Translations under genes and position numbers: made by a program
The notes under the pieces: model-generated
Told to the model about the DNA's origin: nothing
Seen by the model: only the letters and a program-made list of their open reading frames with translations
Database searches by the model: none
Assembly: GCA_003545155.1 (NCBI GenBank)
Contig: DQCH01000010.1
Coordinates: 1-19,874, forward strand
From: Candidatus Acetothermia bacterium
GTDB lineage: Bacteria > Bipolaricaulota > Bipolaricaulia > UBA7950 > UBA9294
Direction of reading: 5' to 3'
Length of the DNA stretch: 19,874 nucleotides
Part shown: positions 7,476 through 14,244 of the stretch, one piece after another
How positions within the stretch are numbered: position 1 is the stretch's first letter
How the letters are laid out: the number at the start of each line of letters is the position of its first letter

Positions 7476-7902
7476 CCCAGAGAAGATCAAAGTCCTTGTC
7501 GTCGAGGACAACCCCAACGACGTCACGATCATCAAGCGGGCCATGAGGAAGAGCGAGGTCAAGTGCGAGCTGTCCTTCGCCCGTGACGGAGAAGAGGCTC
7601 TTAACTTCCTTTACCGCCAGGGCGAGTTCGAAGACGCGCCACGGCCCGATCTGATCCTACTCGACTTGAGACTCCCTAAGATCGATGGACTCGAAGTTCT
7701 GGCCAAGATCAAGGACGACAATCGCCTGCGGCGAATTCCGGTGATCGTTCTCACCATCTCCACATCCCAGGAGGATATGGTGAAGGCCTATGATAGCGGC
7801 GCAGCGAGTTATATGACCAAACCGGTCGACTCAAAGGACTTTGAACGCTTGATTCAAACCGTGCAGGACTATTGGCGGGTCGCCAGGACACCCCCCGAGT
7901 AA
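7468..7902 (+). CDS. Single-domain response regulator (Rcp1-like)
   Basis: A 144-aa receiver domain with no output domain. The acidic pocket E13-D14, phospho-acceptor D66 (LILLDLRLP), T96 and K118 (TKP) are all intact. The sequence VVEDNPND and the GEF-DAPRPDLILLDLRLPKIDGLEVL core match the Rcp1 family that partners Cph1-type kinases. It starts inside the end of the histidine kinase gene (8-nt overlap) and is presumably phosphorylated by it. With no DNA-binding or enzymatic domain, it must act by protein contact or pass the phosphoryl group on; no Hpt or second output protein is encoded nearby. Confidence 0.94.
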   Translation: MLNPEKIKVLVVEDNPNDVTIIKRAMRKSEVKCELSFARDGEEALNFLYRQGEFEDAPRPDLILLDLRLPKIDGLEVLAKIKDDNRLRRIPVIVLTISTSQEDMVKAYDSGAASYMTKPVDSKDFERLIQTVQDYWRVARTPPE

Positions 7903-8267
7903 GAAGGACATACGACACTCTCTTACTGGACTGGTGAGTTCACCATTCGTCGTAAATACCCTCTGCTTCCTTGACCCCTGCCCTCGTGTAGCCTGCTTTC
8001 TACACGTAACCTATCGATAGCTTTAAGACAAGGAGCAAGAGATGCACGTTTGCTGCGAGGAGCCCAGGACTCAAGGGGAAAAGGCCCTTATCGTTACCTC
8101 CTTACCGATACCCTTTGCCCCTTCCTCGCACAGCCGTATGACATCTCCAGCCAGCAGTTGTTCAAAAGCTGCTAAGGTAGAGGTGCAAGAGAACAGCCAA
8201 CGGTTCTCACCCTGGGAAGGCGGGTAAAAGGCAGCAGGCCCGCCTTCCCTAACCCCAATACTTTCGC
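7903..8267. other. 365-bp convergent intergenic gap
   Basis: Between the response regulator (+) and the unknown secreted protein (-). It holds a 7-bp hairpin at 7985-8006 (CGTGTAG, 8-nt loop, CTACACG), an 11-bp hairpin at 8214-8249, and on the minus strand a startless open frame running into the stop at 8073-8071. No RNA gene or convincing intrinsic terminator is seen. Confidence 0.6.
8214..8249. other. 11-bp hairpin without T-run in a convergent gap
   Basis: GGGAAGGCGGG (8214-8224) and CCCGCCTTCCC (8239-8249) are perfectly complementary across a 14-nt loop. It lies 18 nt beyond the stop codon of the minus-strand gene. Neither strand has a T-run after the stem, so it may be an mRNA 3'-end stabiliser or a Rho-assisted terminator. 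Confidence 0.6.
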
Positions 8268-9026
8268 TTATTGAGGCACCTCTCCTTCTATCAGAAAAGC
8301 GTAGATCGTACGCGCGAGGGTTACCACTTCCTCCTGCTCTTGCGGTGTAAGTTTCCGGCCACTAAAAGAAACGAGGGATCGAATACCCTGCAAGACCTCT
8401 TCGGGGAGATCCTCTGGTGGAGGTGGAGTCTCCTCTGACCCTAAAAGGATCCGACCAACGCTCAACTCAATTTGCTCGATTTCCTCCTGGTTGATAAGGG
8501 TACGGATAACAAAGGCTGCGTTGAACATCCACTGATCTCGCGCCTCTGTCAGGTTCTCCAGGGTAAGAGTCAAGAGCTCGTCAAGGAGGGTCCTCAACTC
8601 CTTGATCTCTGCAAACAGACCTCTTTCCGATGCTTGCGAAAAGAGGGTGAGGTCATTCTCTTCCATCGCGGCGATCGCCGCGATCTGTTCCTGGTAAGTC
8701 TCGCAAAAAGAAGCGACGTTCCCCTGCAGGTCGGCAAGATGGGCGAGCACTTCTACGCGCTGTGAGTCGCTCTGAATAATTAATCCATTATGCAGCTTCC
8801 CAAGGTGCTGGGATAACTCCTTGCACGCCTCGCCCAGGCCGAAAGGGACGATCACCTCAGAACCGGTAAACAAGTAATTGGCATATGAGTCATGCAAGGC
8901 ATACAGGGGCGCAAAGGCGGTGTAGATGTCGGCAAAGACGGAACCAATGCAGGCACAAGATCCGGCCGCAGGAAACGAGAACACAAGTATAACAATAAAG
9001 GCCAGCAACAACAGGCGATGAAGCAT
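8268..9026 (-). CDS. Unknown secreted, helix-rich protein
   Basis: I do not recognise this 252-aa protein. It starts with a clear signal peptide (MLHRLLLLAFIVILVFSFPAAGSCAC); the cysteines near the cleavage site do not form a convincing lipobox. The mature part is acidic and predicted mostly helical (AHLADLQGNVASFCETYQEQI, ELRTLLDELLTLTLENL). A proline/acid linker (SEETPPPPEDLPEE) precedes a C-terminal helical stretch containing GRKLTPQEQEEVVTLARTIYAFL. ATG 9026 is preferred because a promoter -10 box (9039-9034) ends 7 nt upstream, overlapping the alternative ATG at 9035; an in-frame start at 9116 would put unlikely sequence before the signal peptide. It is divergent from the BMP transporter operon. 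Confidence 0.75.
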   Translation of the reverse strand: MLHRLLLLAFIVILVFSFPAAGSCACIGSVFADIYTAFAPLYALHDSYANYLFTGSEVIVPFGLGEACKELSQHLGKLHNGLIIQSDSQRVEVLAHLADLQGNVASFCETYQEQIAAIAAMEENDLTLFSQASERGLFAEIKELRTLLDELLTLTLENLTEARDQWMFNAAFVIRTLINQEEIEQIELSVGRILLGSEETPPPPEDLPEEVLQGIRSLVSFSGRKLTPQEQEEVVTLARTIYAFLIEGEVPQ

Positions 9027-9033
9027 AAACCTC

Positions 9034-9062
9034 ATTGTAGAACTGAAAGCACCGGTGAACAA
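9034..9062 (-). promoter_or_regulatory. Promoter of the unknown secreted-protein gene (leaderless type)
   Basis: Minus strand: TTGTTC (9062-9057), a 17-nt spacer and TACAAT (9039-9034). The predicted start at about 9027 coincides with the ATG at 9026. Confidence 0.5.
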
Positions 9063-9080
9063 AGTAGTCCGTTTAAAAAC

Positions 9081-9109
9081 TTGGTATCGCCTTCCTATAT
9101 GTGTAGAAT
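9081..9109 (+). promoter_or_regulatory. Promoter of the BMP-family transporter operon
   Basis: TTGGTA (9081-9086), a 17-nt spacer and TAGAAT (9104-9109), giving a leader of about 50 nt before the binding-protein gene. Confidence 0.65.
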
Positions 9110-9124
9110 GAAGCAAAAGAGGGC

Positions 9125-9141
9125 TGCTGGATTATCCAGCA
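9125..9141 (+). promoter_or_regulatory. 5'-leader hairpin of the BMP-transporter mRNA
   Basis: TGCTGGA-TTA-TCCAGCA, a 7-bp perfect stem starting about 9 nt into the predicted transcript, upstream of the Shine-Dalgarno sequence. A 5'-end stabilising stem is the simplest reading. It is too small for a known purine riboswitch. Confidence 0.55.
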
Positions 9142-9166
9142 TTGGGCTAGAGAAAAGGAGGTACCA

Positions 9167-10348
9167 ATGAAGAGGATTTTGACCCTGTTGGCGGTAGTAT
9201 TGTTGGGGATCTCCCTGGTCGGAATGATCGGCCTGGGGAACGGAAAGGTCGCTGTTGTGCTGGACGTCGGCGGACGAGGTGACCTCTCGTTCAACGACAT
9301 GGGGTTCAAGGGAACTGACCAAGCGGCGGTGGACTACGGCTTGGAGATGGTCGAGGTTCAGAGTGCCACAGCCGCGGACTATCTGCCCAATGTGCGGAAT
9401 CTCGCGCGCTCCGGAGAGTATGACCTAATTCTGGCGGTCGGGTTCTTGCTCACGGATGCTGTATCCACGGTGGCCGATGAGTTCCCGGGCCAGAAGTTTG
9501 CGATAATCGACGGCTTCATCCCTGACAAGGCGAACGTGATGAGCATCCTGTTCCGCGAGAACGAGGCGTCGGCCCTCGTCGGCGCGCTCGCCGGGATGGT
9601 CGCAACGCACTTTGGATACCGCTATGTCGGCTGTGTATTGGGGATCGAGATACCGGTGCTCTATCACTTCGAGGCCGGTTACCGGTTCGGCATCGACTGG
9701 GGTGTGAAGAAGTACAACGAACTGGGTCTGGCCATAGGCGCCGACGTTGGCCTGCTCTATAGCTACACCGGGACCTTCTCCGACATCGCTCTGGGGAAGG
9801 CCGCCACGGAGGCGCAGCTCGCTCAGGGCGCAGCAGCGGTGTACAACGTCGCCGGACCCTTGGGGATCGGTGACCTAGAGGCGATCACGGAATATCATAC
9901 GGCCAAGGGAACGACGTTCGGCCCTCCGTACTACATCGGGGTGGACGCCAACCAAGACTACCTTGGGAATGGCCTCCACGGGATCGCAAGTGGGATGAAG
10001 CGAGTCGACCATGGTTGCTACAACGCTGTGAAGTCGGTCGTCGAGGGGACGTTCCATGGCGGGATTGTCAGCCTCGGCCTCGCCGTCGCCGAGGGCGGCG
10101 TGTCCATCAGCAAGCTACAAGACCTGGTTGACTTCTTCGCGTTCGGCGTTGCGGCCGGAGCCGTTGACGAGGTAGACTTCTACACAACACTCGCTAACTG
10201 GTCGGCTAACCGCGCGAACATTCCCCCCGAGATCTGGGAGGCGGTCGACGAACTCGAAGCGGGTATTCTTGACGGAAGCATCGTCGTACCCACCGCCGAC
10301 TCTGTCCAAGAGATGCAGGCGGTGCGTGCCCAGTATCCGCTGCCGTAA
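9167..10348 (+). CDS. BMP-family (PnrA/TmpC-like) nucleoside-binding protein of an ABC importer
   Basis: A 393-aa exported solute-binding protein. It has a signal peptide (MKRILTLLAVVLLGISLVGMIGLG) and then the family opening VAVVLDVGGRGDLSFNDMGFKG (about residues 28-49), which matches the ligand-site strand of PnrA-type purine-nucleoside receptors. ENEASALVGALAGM (131-144) and YIGVDANQDYLGN are further family landmarks. Characterised relatives bind nucleosides; some bind autoinducer-2 or other sugars, so the ligand is inferred. There is no lipobox cysteine, unlike TmpC/PnrA lipoproteins, so it should be free in a periplasm. A strong Shine-Dalgarno (AAAGGAGGT) fixes the ATG at 9167. It heads an operon with two permeases and is followed by an attenuator-like hairpin. 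Confidence 0.93.
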   Translation: MKRILTLLAVVLLGISLVGMIGLGNGKVAVVLDVGGRGDLSFNDMGFKGTDQAAVDYGLEMVEVQSATAADYLPNVRNLARSGEYDLILAVGFLLTDAVSTVADEFPGQKFAIIDGFIPDKANVMSILFRENEASALVGALAGMVATHFGYRYVGCVLGIEIPVLYHFEAGYRFGIDWGVKKYNELGLAIGADVGLLYSYTGTFSDIALGKAATEAQLAQGAAAVYNVAGPLGIGDLEAITEYHTAKGTTFGPPYYIGVDANQDYLGNGLHGIASGMKRVDHGCYNAVKSVVEGTFHGGIVSLGLAVAEGGVSISKLQDLVDFFAFGVAAGAVDEVDFYTTLANWSANRANIPPEIWEAVDELEAGILDGSIVVPTADSVQEMQAVRAQYPLP

Positions 10349-10372
10349 TTTGGTGTAGCGGTTCTAAATGAG

Positions 10373-10407
10373 GCGGGAGAGGGGAGTCCTTCTCCCGCTT
10401 CTTTATG
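10373..10407 (+). terminator. Terminator/attenuator between binding protein and permease genes
   Basis: GCGGGAGA (10373-10380) and TCTCCCGC (10391-10398) pair across a 10-nt loop, followed by TTCTTTATG. Partial termination here would give more binding protein than permease. The hairpin at 15284-15314 is built the same way. Confidence 0.75.
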
Positions 10408-10423
10408 ACTCTTGGGAGCATGG

Positions 10424-11539
10424 ATGAGCACTGGAATTCCTAACAATAGGCTCAGATTGTTAGAAAGGGCGAAACGCGCCTTGCCCGCGCTCACCCCCGC
10501 ACTTGAGTCCTTATTAGCCGGCATCGTTGGGTTGCTCGTGGGAGCACTCATAATGTGGATTGGGGGGTATGATCCGTGGAAGGCCTATGTCGCTCTGTTT
10601 CGAGGTGCTTACCGAGATATGTACGGTTTTGCCAGCTCCCTGGCACGGGGAACCCCGCTGATCTTAACGGCGCTGACCTTTTCGATCTGCATGCGCGCGG
10701 GGATGTTCAACATCGGCGCGGAGGGGCAGGTGTATGGGGGAGCACTCGCCGCAGTGACCGTGGGATACTTCGCCCTACCGAGCGGACTACACATCATCAT
10801 GGGACTGATCTTCGCCATGCTCGCTGGAGCGGCCTGGAGCCTCGTTCCAGCACTTCTAAAGCTGACACGTGGAGTGCATGAGGTTATCTCGACCATAATG
10901 TTCAATTGGATCGCGCGCTTTTTCGCGTTCTATCTTGTCGCGAATGTCCTGGTTGACCCAATCCGCGCGGAGAAGACGATCAGTGTCCCTGCAAGCGCGC
11001 GGCTTCCCATCCTCGTTCACGGAACCGATCTCTCCTACGGCCTGTTTGTCTCCGTGTTCTTCGCTCTAGTCATCTACTTCCTCTTGTGGCACACCACCGC
11101 TGGCTACGAACTGCGTGCGGCTGGACTGAACCCGACTGCTGCCCACTACGGAGGAATCAACAGCAAGCGAACCGTGCTCTTAAGTTTCATCCTCGGTGGG
11201 TTGGGAGCGGGGCTCGCCGGGGCAACCATCGTCATGGGGCTCCCCCCAACCTACGCGGTCTACAGCGGGCTCCCTCAGCTTGCCAATGTTGGATTCGACG
11301 GGATGGCGGTAGCCATGGTCGGGCGGAACCACCCGATAGGGATCCTCATCGCCGCGCTTTTCTTCGGCGGTATGAACGCCGGCGGACGGATGATGCAGAT
11401 CATCGCCGGCGTGCCACTAGAGATGGTCCGAGTGGTCGAGGGGATTATCGTCGTTGCACTGGCAATCCCTGAGCTTGTGCGCCTGTTCCGTTTCTTCCGG
11501 AACCGCTGGCGCAGCCTATGGAGGAGGGAACCGGCATGA
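10424..11539 (+). CDS. BMP-type (nucleoside) ABC transporter permease, subunit 1
   Basis: A 371-aa polytopic inner-membrane protein of the BPD_transp_2 (ribose/branched-chain amino acid/nucleoside) permease class, the type that works with RbsA-like tandem ATPases. After a short basic cytoplasmic N-terminus come about eight to ten hydrophobic segments. Hallmarks are SSLARGTPLILTALTFSICMRAGMFNIGAEGQ, ELRAAGLNPTAAHYGGI (the loop facing the ATPase) and GGMNAGGRMMQ near the C-terminus. Start: ATG 10424 has GGGAG five bases upstream; TTG 10412 would add four residues. The stop overlaps the next start (ATGA, 11536-11539), which couples translation. Confidence 0.93.
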   Translation: MSTGIPNNRLRLLERAKRALPALTPALESLLAGIVGLLVGALIMWIGGYDPWKAYVALFRGAYRDMYGFASSLARGTPLILTALTFSICMRAGMFNIGAEGQVYGGALAAVTVGYFALPSGLHIIMGLIFAMLAGAAWSLVPALLKLTRGVHEVISTIMFNWIARFFAFYLVANVLVDPIRAEKTISVPASARLPILVHGTDLSYGLFVSVFFALVIYFLLWHTTAGYELRAAGLNPTAAHYGGINSKRTVLLSFILGGLGAGLAGATIVMGLPPTYAVYSGLPQLANVGFDGMAVAMVGRNHPIGILIAALFFGGMNAGGRMMQIIAGVPLEMVRVVEGIIVVALAIPELVRLFRFFRNRWRSLWRREPA

Positions 11540-12432
11540 GTTGGAGCTATCTCTGGAGCATCCTTTTCATCTCACTACACGCCATGGTCCCGATCACCTT
11601 GACCGCGGTGGGCGAGATCTTCGGGGAGACGGCTGGACTTTTCAACATCGGTTTAGAGGGGATCCTGCTTGTAAGCGCATTCACTGGCGCGTTGGCGGCG
11701 GAGAGTGGCGGAGCAGTGATCGGATTGCTTACAGGAATGGGAACAGGCGCCATCATCGGGTTCATCTTCTCCGTGATTAACACGTACTGGAAGGGAAACC
11801 AGATGATCACCGGAATCGGGATCAATCTCTTTGCACTGGGGTTCGTTGCATTTGGCCTGATCGTACTGGGAGCGCCAGGCTTCCATGCCGTTCCCGCGGA
11901 GAGCCGCCTGGTACCCATCCGCACCCCAGTTGGGAGTATCAGCCCGATCATTCTTGTGGCATTGGCCTTACCCTTTGCGGCCCATTGGTTCCTCAAGCGG
12001 ACACGCTTCGGCCTGATCCTGAAGGCGACCGGAGAGAGCCCCGAAGCAGCGGACGTCGCCGGGATCCGCGTCAATCTGGTGCGCCTCCTTGCCACGACGT
12101 TTGGTGGCGTCCTTGCAGGTTTAGCCGGAGCATACATCAGCGTCGCGTGGATCGGCTCTGTTACCAAGGAGATTTCCGCCGGCAGGGGATTTATTTCCCT
12201 AGCCACCGTGGTTTTCAGTGGGCTAAACCCGGTGTTGGCGCTTCTCGGTGGGTTCATCTTCGGCTTCTTCGAGAGCCTCGCGACATGGATCCGAAACCTG
12301 CCGGGAAGTAAGGCAGTCCCCTGGCAATTCATAGCCATGACTCCCTACATTGTCACCCTGCTTGTAGTCGCCGGGGTAATCGGACGGGTTCGCTTTCCCA
12401 AAGCCCTGGGAAAACCGTACATTCGAGAGTAA
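11536..12432 (+). CDS. BMP-type (nucleoside) ABC transporter permease, subunit 2
   Basis: A 298-aa second permease of the same class, expected to form the heterodimeric channel with subunit 1. The motifs TLTAVGEIFGETAGLFNIGLEG (N-terminal third) and LKATGESPEAADVAGIRVNLVR (ATPase-facing loop) are typical, as is its shorter length compared with subunit 1. ATG 11536 has GGAGGAGGG about 8 nt upstream; ATG 11518 would add six residues. Only 3 nt separate its stop from the stop of the convergent ATPase gene. Confidence 0.93.
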   Translation: MSWSYLWSILFISLHAMVPITLTAVGEIFGETAGLFNIGLEGILLVSAFTGALAAESGGAVIGLLTGMGTGAIIGFIFSVINTYWKGNQMITGIGINLFALGFVAFGLIVLGAPGFHAVPAESRLVPIRTPVGSISPIILVALALPFAAHWFLKRTRFGLILKATGESPEAADVAGIRVNLVRLLATTFGGVLAGLAGAYISVAWIGSVTKEISAGRGFISLATVVFSGLNPVLALLGGFIFGFFESLATWIRNLPGSKAVPWQFIAMTPYIVTLLVVAGVIGRVRFPKALGKPYIRE

Positions 12433-12435
12433 GGG

Positions 12436-14019
12436 CTAGCTCCCCACACCGGCCATGAGTGAGCCAACCTCTGCCCGGTTCGCTCCCTTTCCCTCAACAA
12501 TCGCTACCATCTCTCCTTCGAACATGACTCCTATGCGATCCGATAGGGACATCACCTCATCTAAGTCTTCAGAGACAAGGAGGATCGCTGAGCCCTCTTC
12601 CCGTAGACTCATGAAAAGATTCCACGTCTGGTTAATAGCCTTAGTATCGAGTCCCTCCGTGGGATGAACCGCTATGAGCACCCTTGGCCTTCTCCAGGTC
12701 TCCCGCGCAAGGATGAGGCGTTGAATGTTCCCCCCTGATAGGATTCTCGTCTCCGTTCTCCACAGGTCAGGCACAATGGCCTTAAAGTTCGAGATCAGTT
12801 CTTTTGAGTGTTCCGTAATCCGCGCCCTCCTCAAGATACCACTACTGGAAAACGGAGATGTCCTATAATCCTTCAGCATGACGTTCTCAGCAACGGTCAT
12901 CCCTTCGATAACCCCGGCCTCTCGACGCTTTTCCGGAATGTGTGAAACCCCAGCCTCGATAAACTCGCGCGGCGAGCAGTTGGTCATATCCTTGCCGAAC
13001 AGGGTGACCCGTCCCTGTGTGGCACGCCGCAACCCAGTAACGACCTCCACCAACTCGGATTGACCGTTCCCTGCAACGCCGGCGATCCCGAAGATCTCTC
13101 CTTCGTGTAGGTTAAAGGAGACGCCACGCAAAGCGAGCCTATGTTCGGCGCCAAGAGCGTGTACACCCTGAATCTCCATCACTACTTTGTCGGATCTATT
13201 CGTCTCCCGTTCAAGATGGATAGGAGTATGCTTGCCGAAGACCCACTCTGTCAGTTCGGCCTCGCTCGTCTTTGAAGCCATTGTTGTCCCCATCATCTTG
13301 CCCAACTTGAGAACGGTCACACGGTCGGAGACCTTCATCACTTCCTTCATCTTGTGAGTGATAAACACGATCCCATACTCTGCCCTAGTCATACCCCGAA
13401 GGACGGCAAATAGGCTGTCCGCCTCTTCCGGCGTCAGTAGGGAGGTCGGCTCATCCAGGATGAGAACCTCAGGATCGTGATAAAGGACCTTCATGATCTC
13501 TACCCTCTGCTGCTCCCCGGCAGAGAGGTCTTCGATTCTCGCCCTGGGATCGACCTTAAGGCCAAATCGTTCTGAAAGCTTCCTCAACTTCTCCTCAATT
13601 CGGGATAAAGGTACGGTGAACCCGCCATCAGATAGACCAAGCGCAACGTTCTGCGCTACTGTGAACGGCCTAACTAGCATCAGCTCTTGATGAACCATAC
13701 CTATCCCGTAGGCGAGGCCATCTCGCGGTGACTTGAAGAAGACCTCCTTACCTTTCACATAGATATGCCCGCTTGAAGGAAGGTAAAATCCGGAGAGGAT
13801 ATTGGCTATCACTGTTTTTCCAGCCCCATTCTCCCCCAGGAGGGTGTGAACCTCACCTGCCCTGACATCAAAATCTATGTGATCCAGTATGAGGTGTTCC
13901 CAAACCCCGGGGAAACCCTTCGAGACCCCTCTTGCTTCTAGGAGGATCCTCCCTTTAGAAGAGCGCTGTTTAGCCTCGTCTTTTAACCGCGTTTTTTCTC
14001 CTCCAATCTTTCCTGGCAC
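12436..14019 (-). CDS. Tandem ATP-binding subunit of the nucleoside-type ABC importer
   Basis: A 527-aa RbsA/NupO-like protein with two nucleotide-binding domains. The first is intact: Walker A GENGAGKT (62-69), Q-loop Q111, signature LSAGEQQR (165-172), Walker B VLILDEP and H222. The second is degenerate in the way usual for the class: GVAGNGQSEL in place of Walker A (no Lys), signature LSGGNIQR (427-434) and VLIAVHPTEGLD in place of Walker B. It should power the two permeases that end 3 nt away. In most relatives this gene is in the same operon between receptor and permeases; here it is inverted, with its own promoter. The GTG start at 14019 is 9 nt after AAGGGGCGG; no better in-frame start is near. 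Confidence 0.93.
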   Translation of the reverse strand: MPGKIGGEKTRLKDEAKQRSSKGRILLEARGVSKGFPGVWEHLILDHIDFDVRAGEVHTLLGENGAGKTVIANILSGFYLPSSGHIYVKGKEVFFKSPRDGLAYGIGMVHQELMLVRPFTVAQNVALGLSDGGFTVPLSRIEEKLRKLSERFGLKVDPRARIEDLSAGEQQRVEIMKVLYHDPEVLILDEPTSLLTPEEADSLFAVLRGMTRAEYGIVFITHKMKEVMKVSDRVTVLKLGKMMGTTMASKTSEAELTEWVFGKHTPIHLERETNRSDKVVMEIQGVHALGAEHRLALRGVSFNLHEGEIFGIAGVAGNGQSELVEVVTGLRRATQGRVTLFGKDMTNCSPREFIEAGVSHIPEKRREAGVIEGMTVAENVMLKDYRTSPFSSSGILRRARITEHSKELISNFKAIVPDLWRTETRILSGGNIQRLILARETWRRPRVLIAVHPTEGLDTKAINQTWNLFMSLREEGSAILLVSEDLDEVMSLSDRIGVMFEGEMVAIVEGKGANRAEVGSLMAGVGS

Positions 14020-14071
14020 AGTTCACCGCCCCTTGGTTAAAATTTCGCTTTTTTTACAAGGCTCCTTACGT

Positions 14072-14100
14072 CTTATAAGTATAGCGCAAATAGAAGTCAA
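14072..14100 (-). promoter_or_regulatory. Promoter of the tandem-ATPase gene
   Basis: Minus strand: TTGACT (14100-14095), a 17-nt spacer and TATAAG (14077-14072). It is back to back with the Phn-like operon promoter; the two -35 boxes, both TTGACT, are 22 bp apart. Confidence 0.75.
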
Positions 14101-14122
14101 CTCTCCCGCGAGGTATGTACGG

Positions 14123-14151
14123 TTGACTTATCCACGAGCAGAGCCTATGAT
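14123..14151 (+). promoter_or_regulatory. Promoter of the Phn-like transporter operon
   Basis: TTGACT (14123-14128), a 17-nt spacer and TATGAT (14146-14151); predicted start at about 14158, leaving a leader of about 87 nt. Confidence 0.8.
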
Positions 14152-14153
14152 AG

Positions 14154-14169
14154 TGTTATCAATATCACA
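14154..14169 (+). promoter_or_regulatory. Crp-like operator at the start of the Phn-like operon
   Basis: TGTTA-N6-TCACA, nine of ten bases of the Crp consensus. Read on the other strand it shares TGTGATAT and ACA (12 of 16 positions) with the site at 4713-4728. It covers the predicted transcription start, a repressing position. An overlapping perfect palindrome TGATA-GTGT-TATCA lies at 14148-14161. Confidence 0.45.
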
Positions 14170-14199
14170 TCGGGGGTGGCATATCAAACAGAAAGTGAA

Positions 14200-14221
14200 G
14201 GTGACACCCTCGGAGGGCACC
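14200..14221 (+). promoter_or_regulatory. Structured 5' leader of the Phn-like operon
   Basis: GGTG-ACA-CCCT-CGG-AGGG-CACC forms a bulged stem of eight GC-rich pairs. GAAG/CTTC (14197-14200 and 14227-14230) could extend it as an outer clamp. It ends about 10 nt before the TAGGAGGTGG ribosome-binding site. Function unknown. Confidence 0.4.
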
Positions 14222-14244
14222 GTAAACTTCTAGGAGGTGGCAGT

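Noticed and set aside
7985..8006. Hairpin CGTGTAG/CTACACG as terminator of the two-component operon
   Set aside because: The stem is weak and no T-run follows; it is noted in the gap description only.
8042..8227. 61-codon plus-strand open frame in the 7903-8267 gap
   Set aside because: No ribosome-binding site, low-complexity Ser/Pro-rich product, and it mirrors a more protein-like frame on the other strand.
9116..9166. Purine riboswitch in the leader of the BMP-type operon
   Set aside because: Only a single 7-bp hairpin is present; the three-way junction and conserved loops of purine riboswitches are absent and the leader is too short.
11547..12338. 263-codon minus-strand open frame opposite the second permease
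   Set aside because: Arg/Pro/Ser-rich translation typical of the antisense of a hydrophobic gene; the plus-strand permease is unmistakable.
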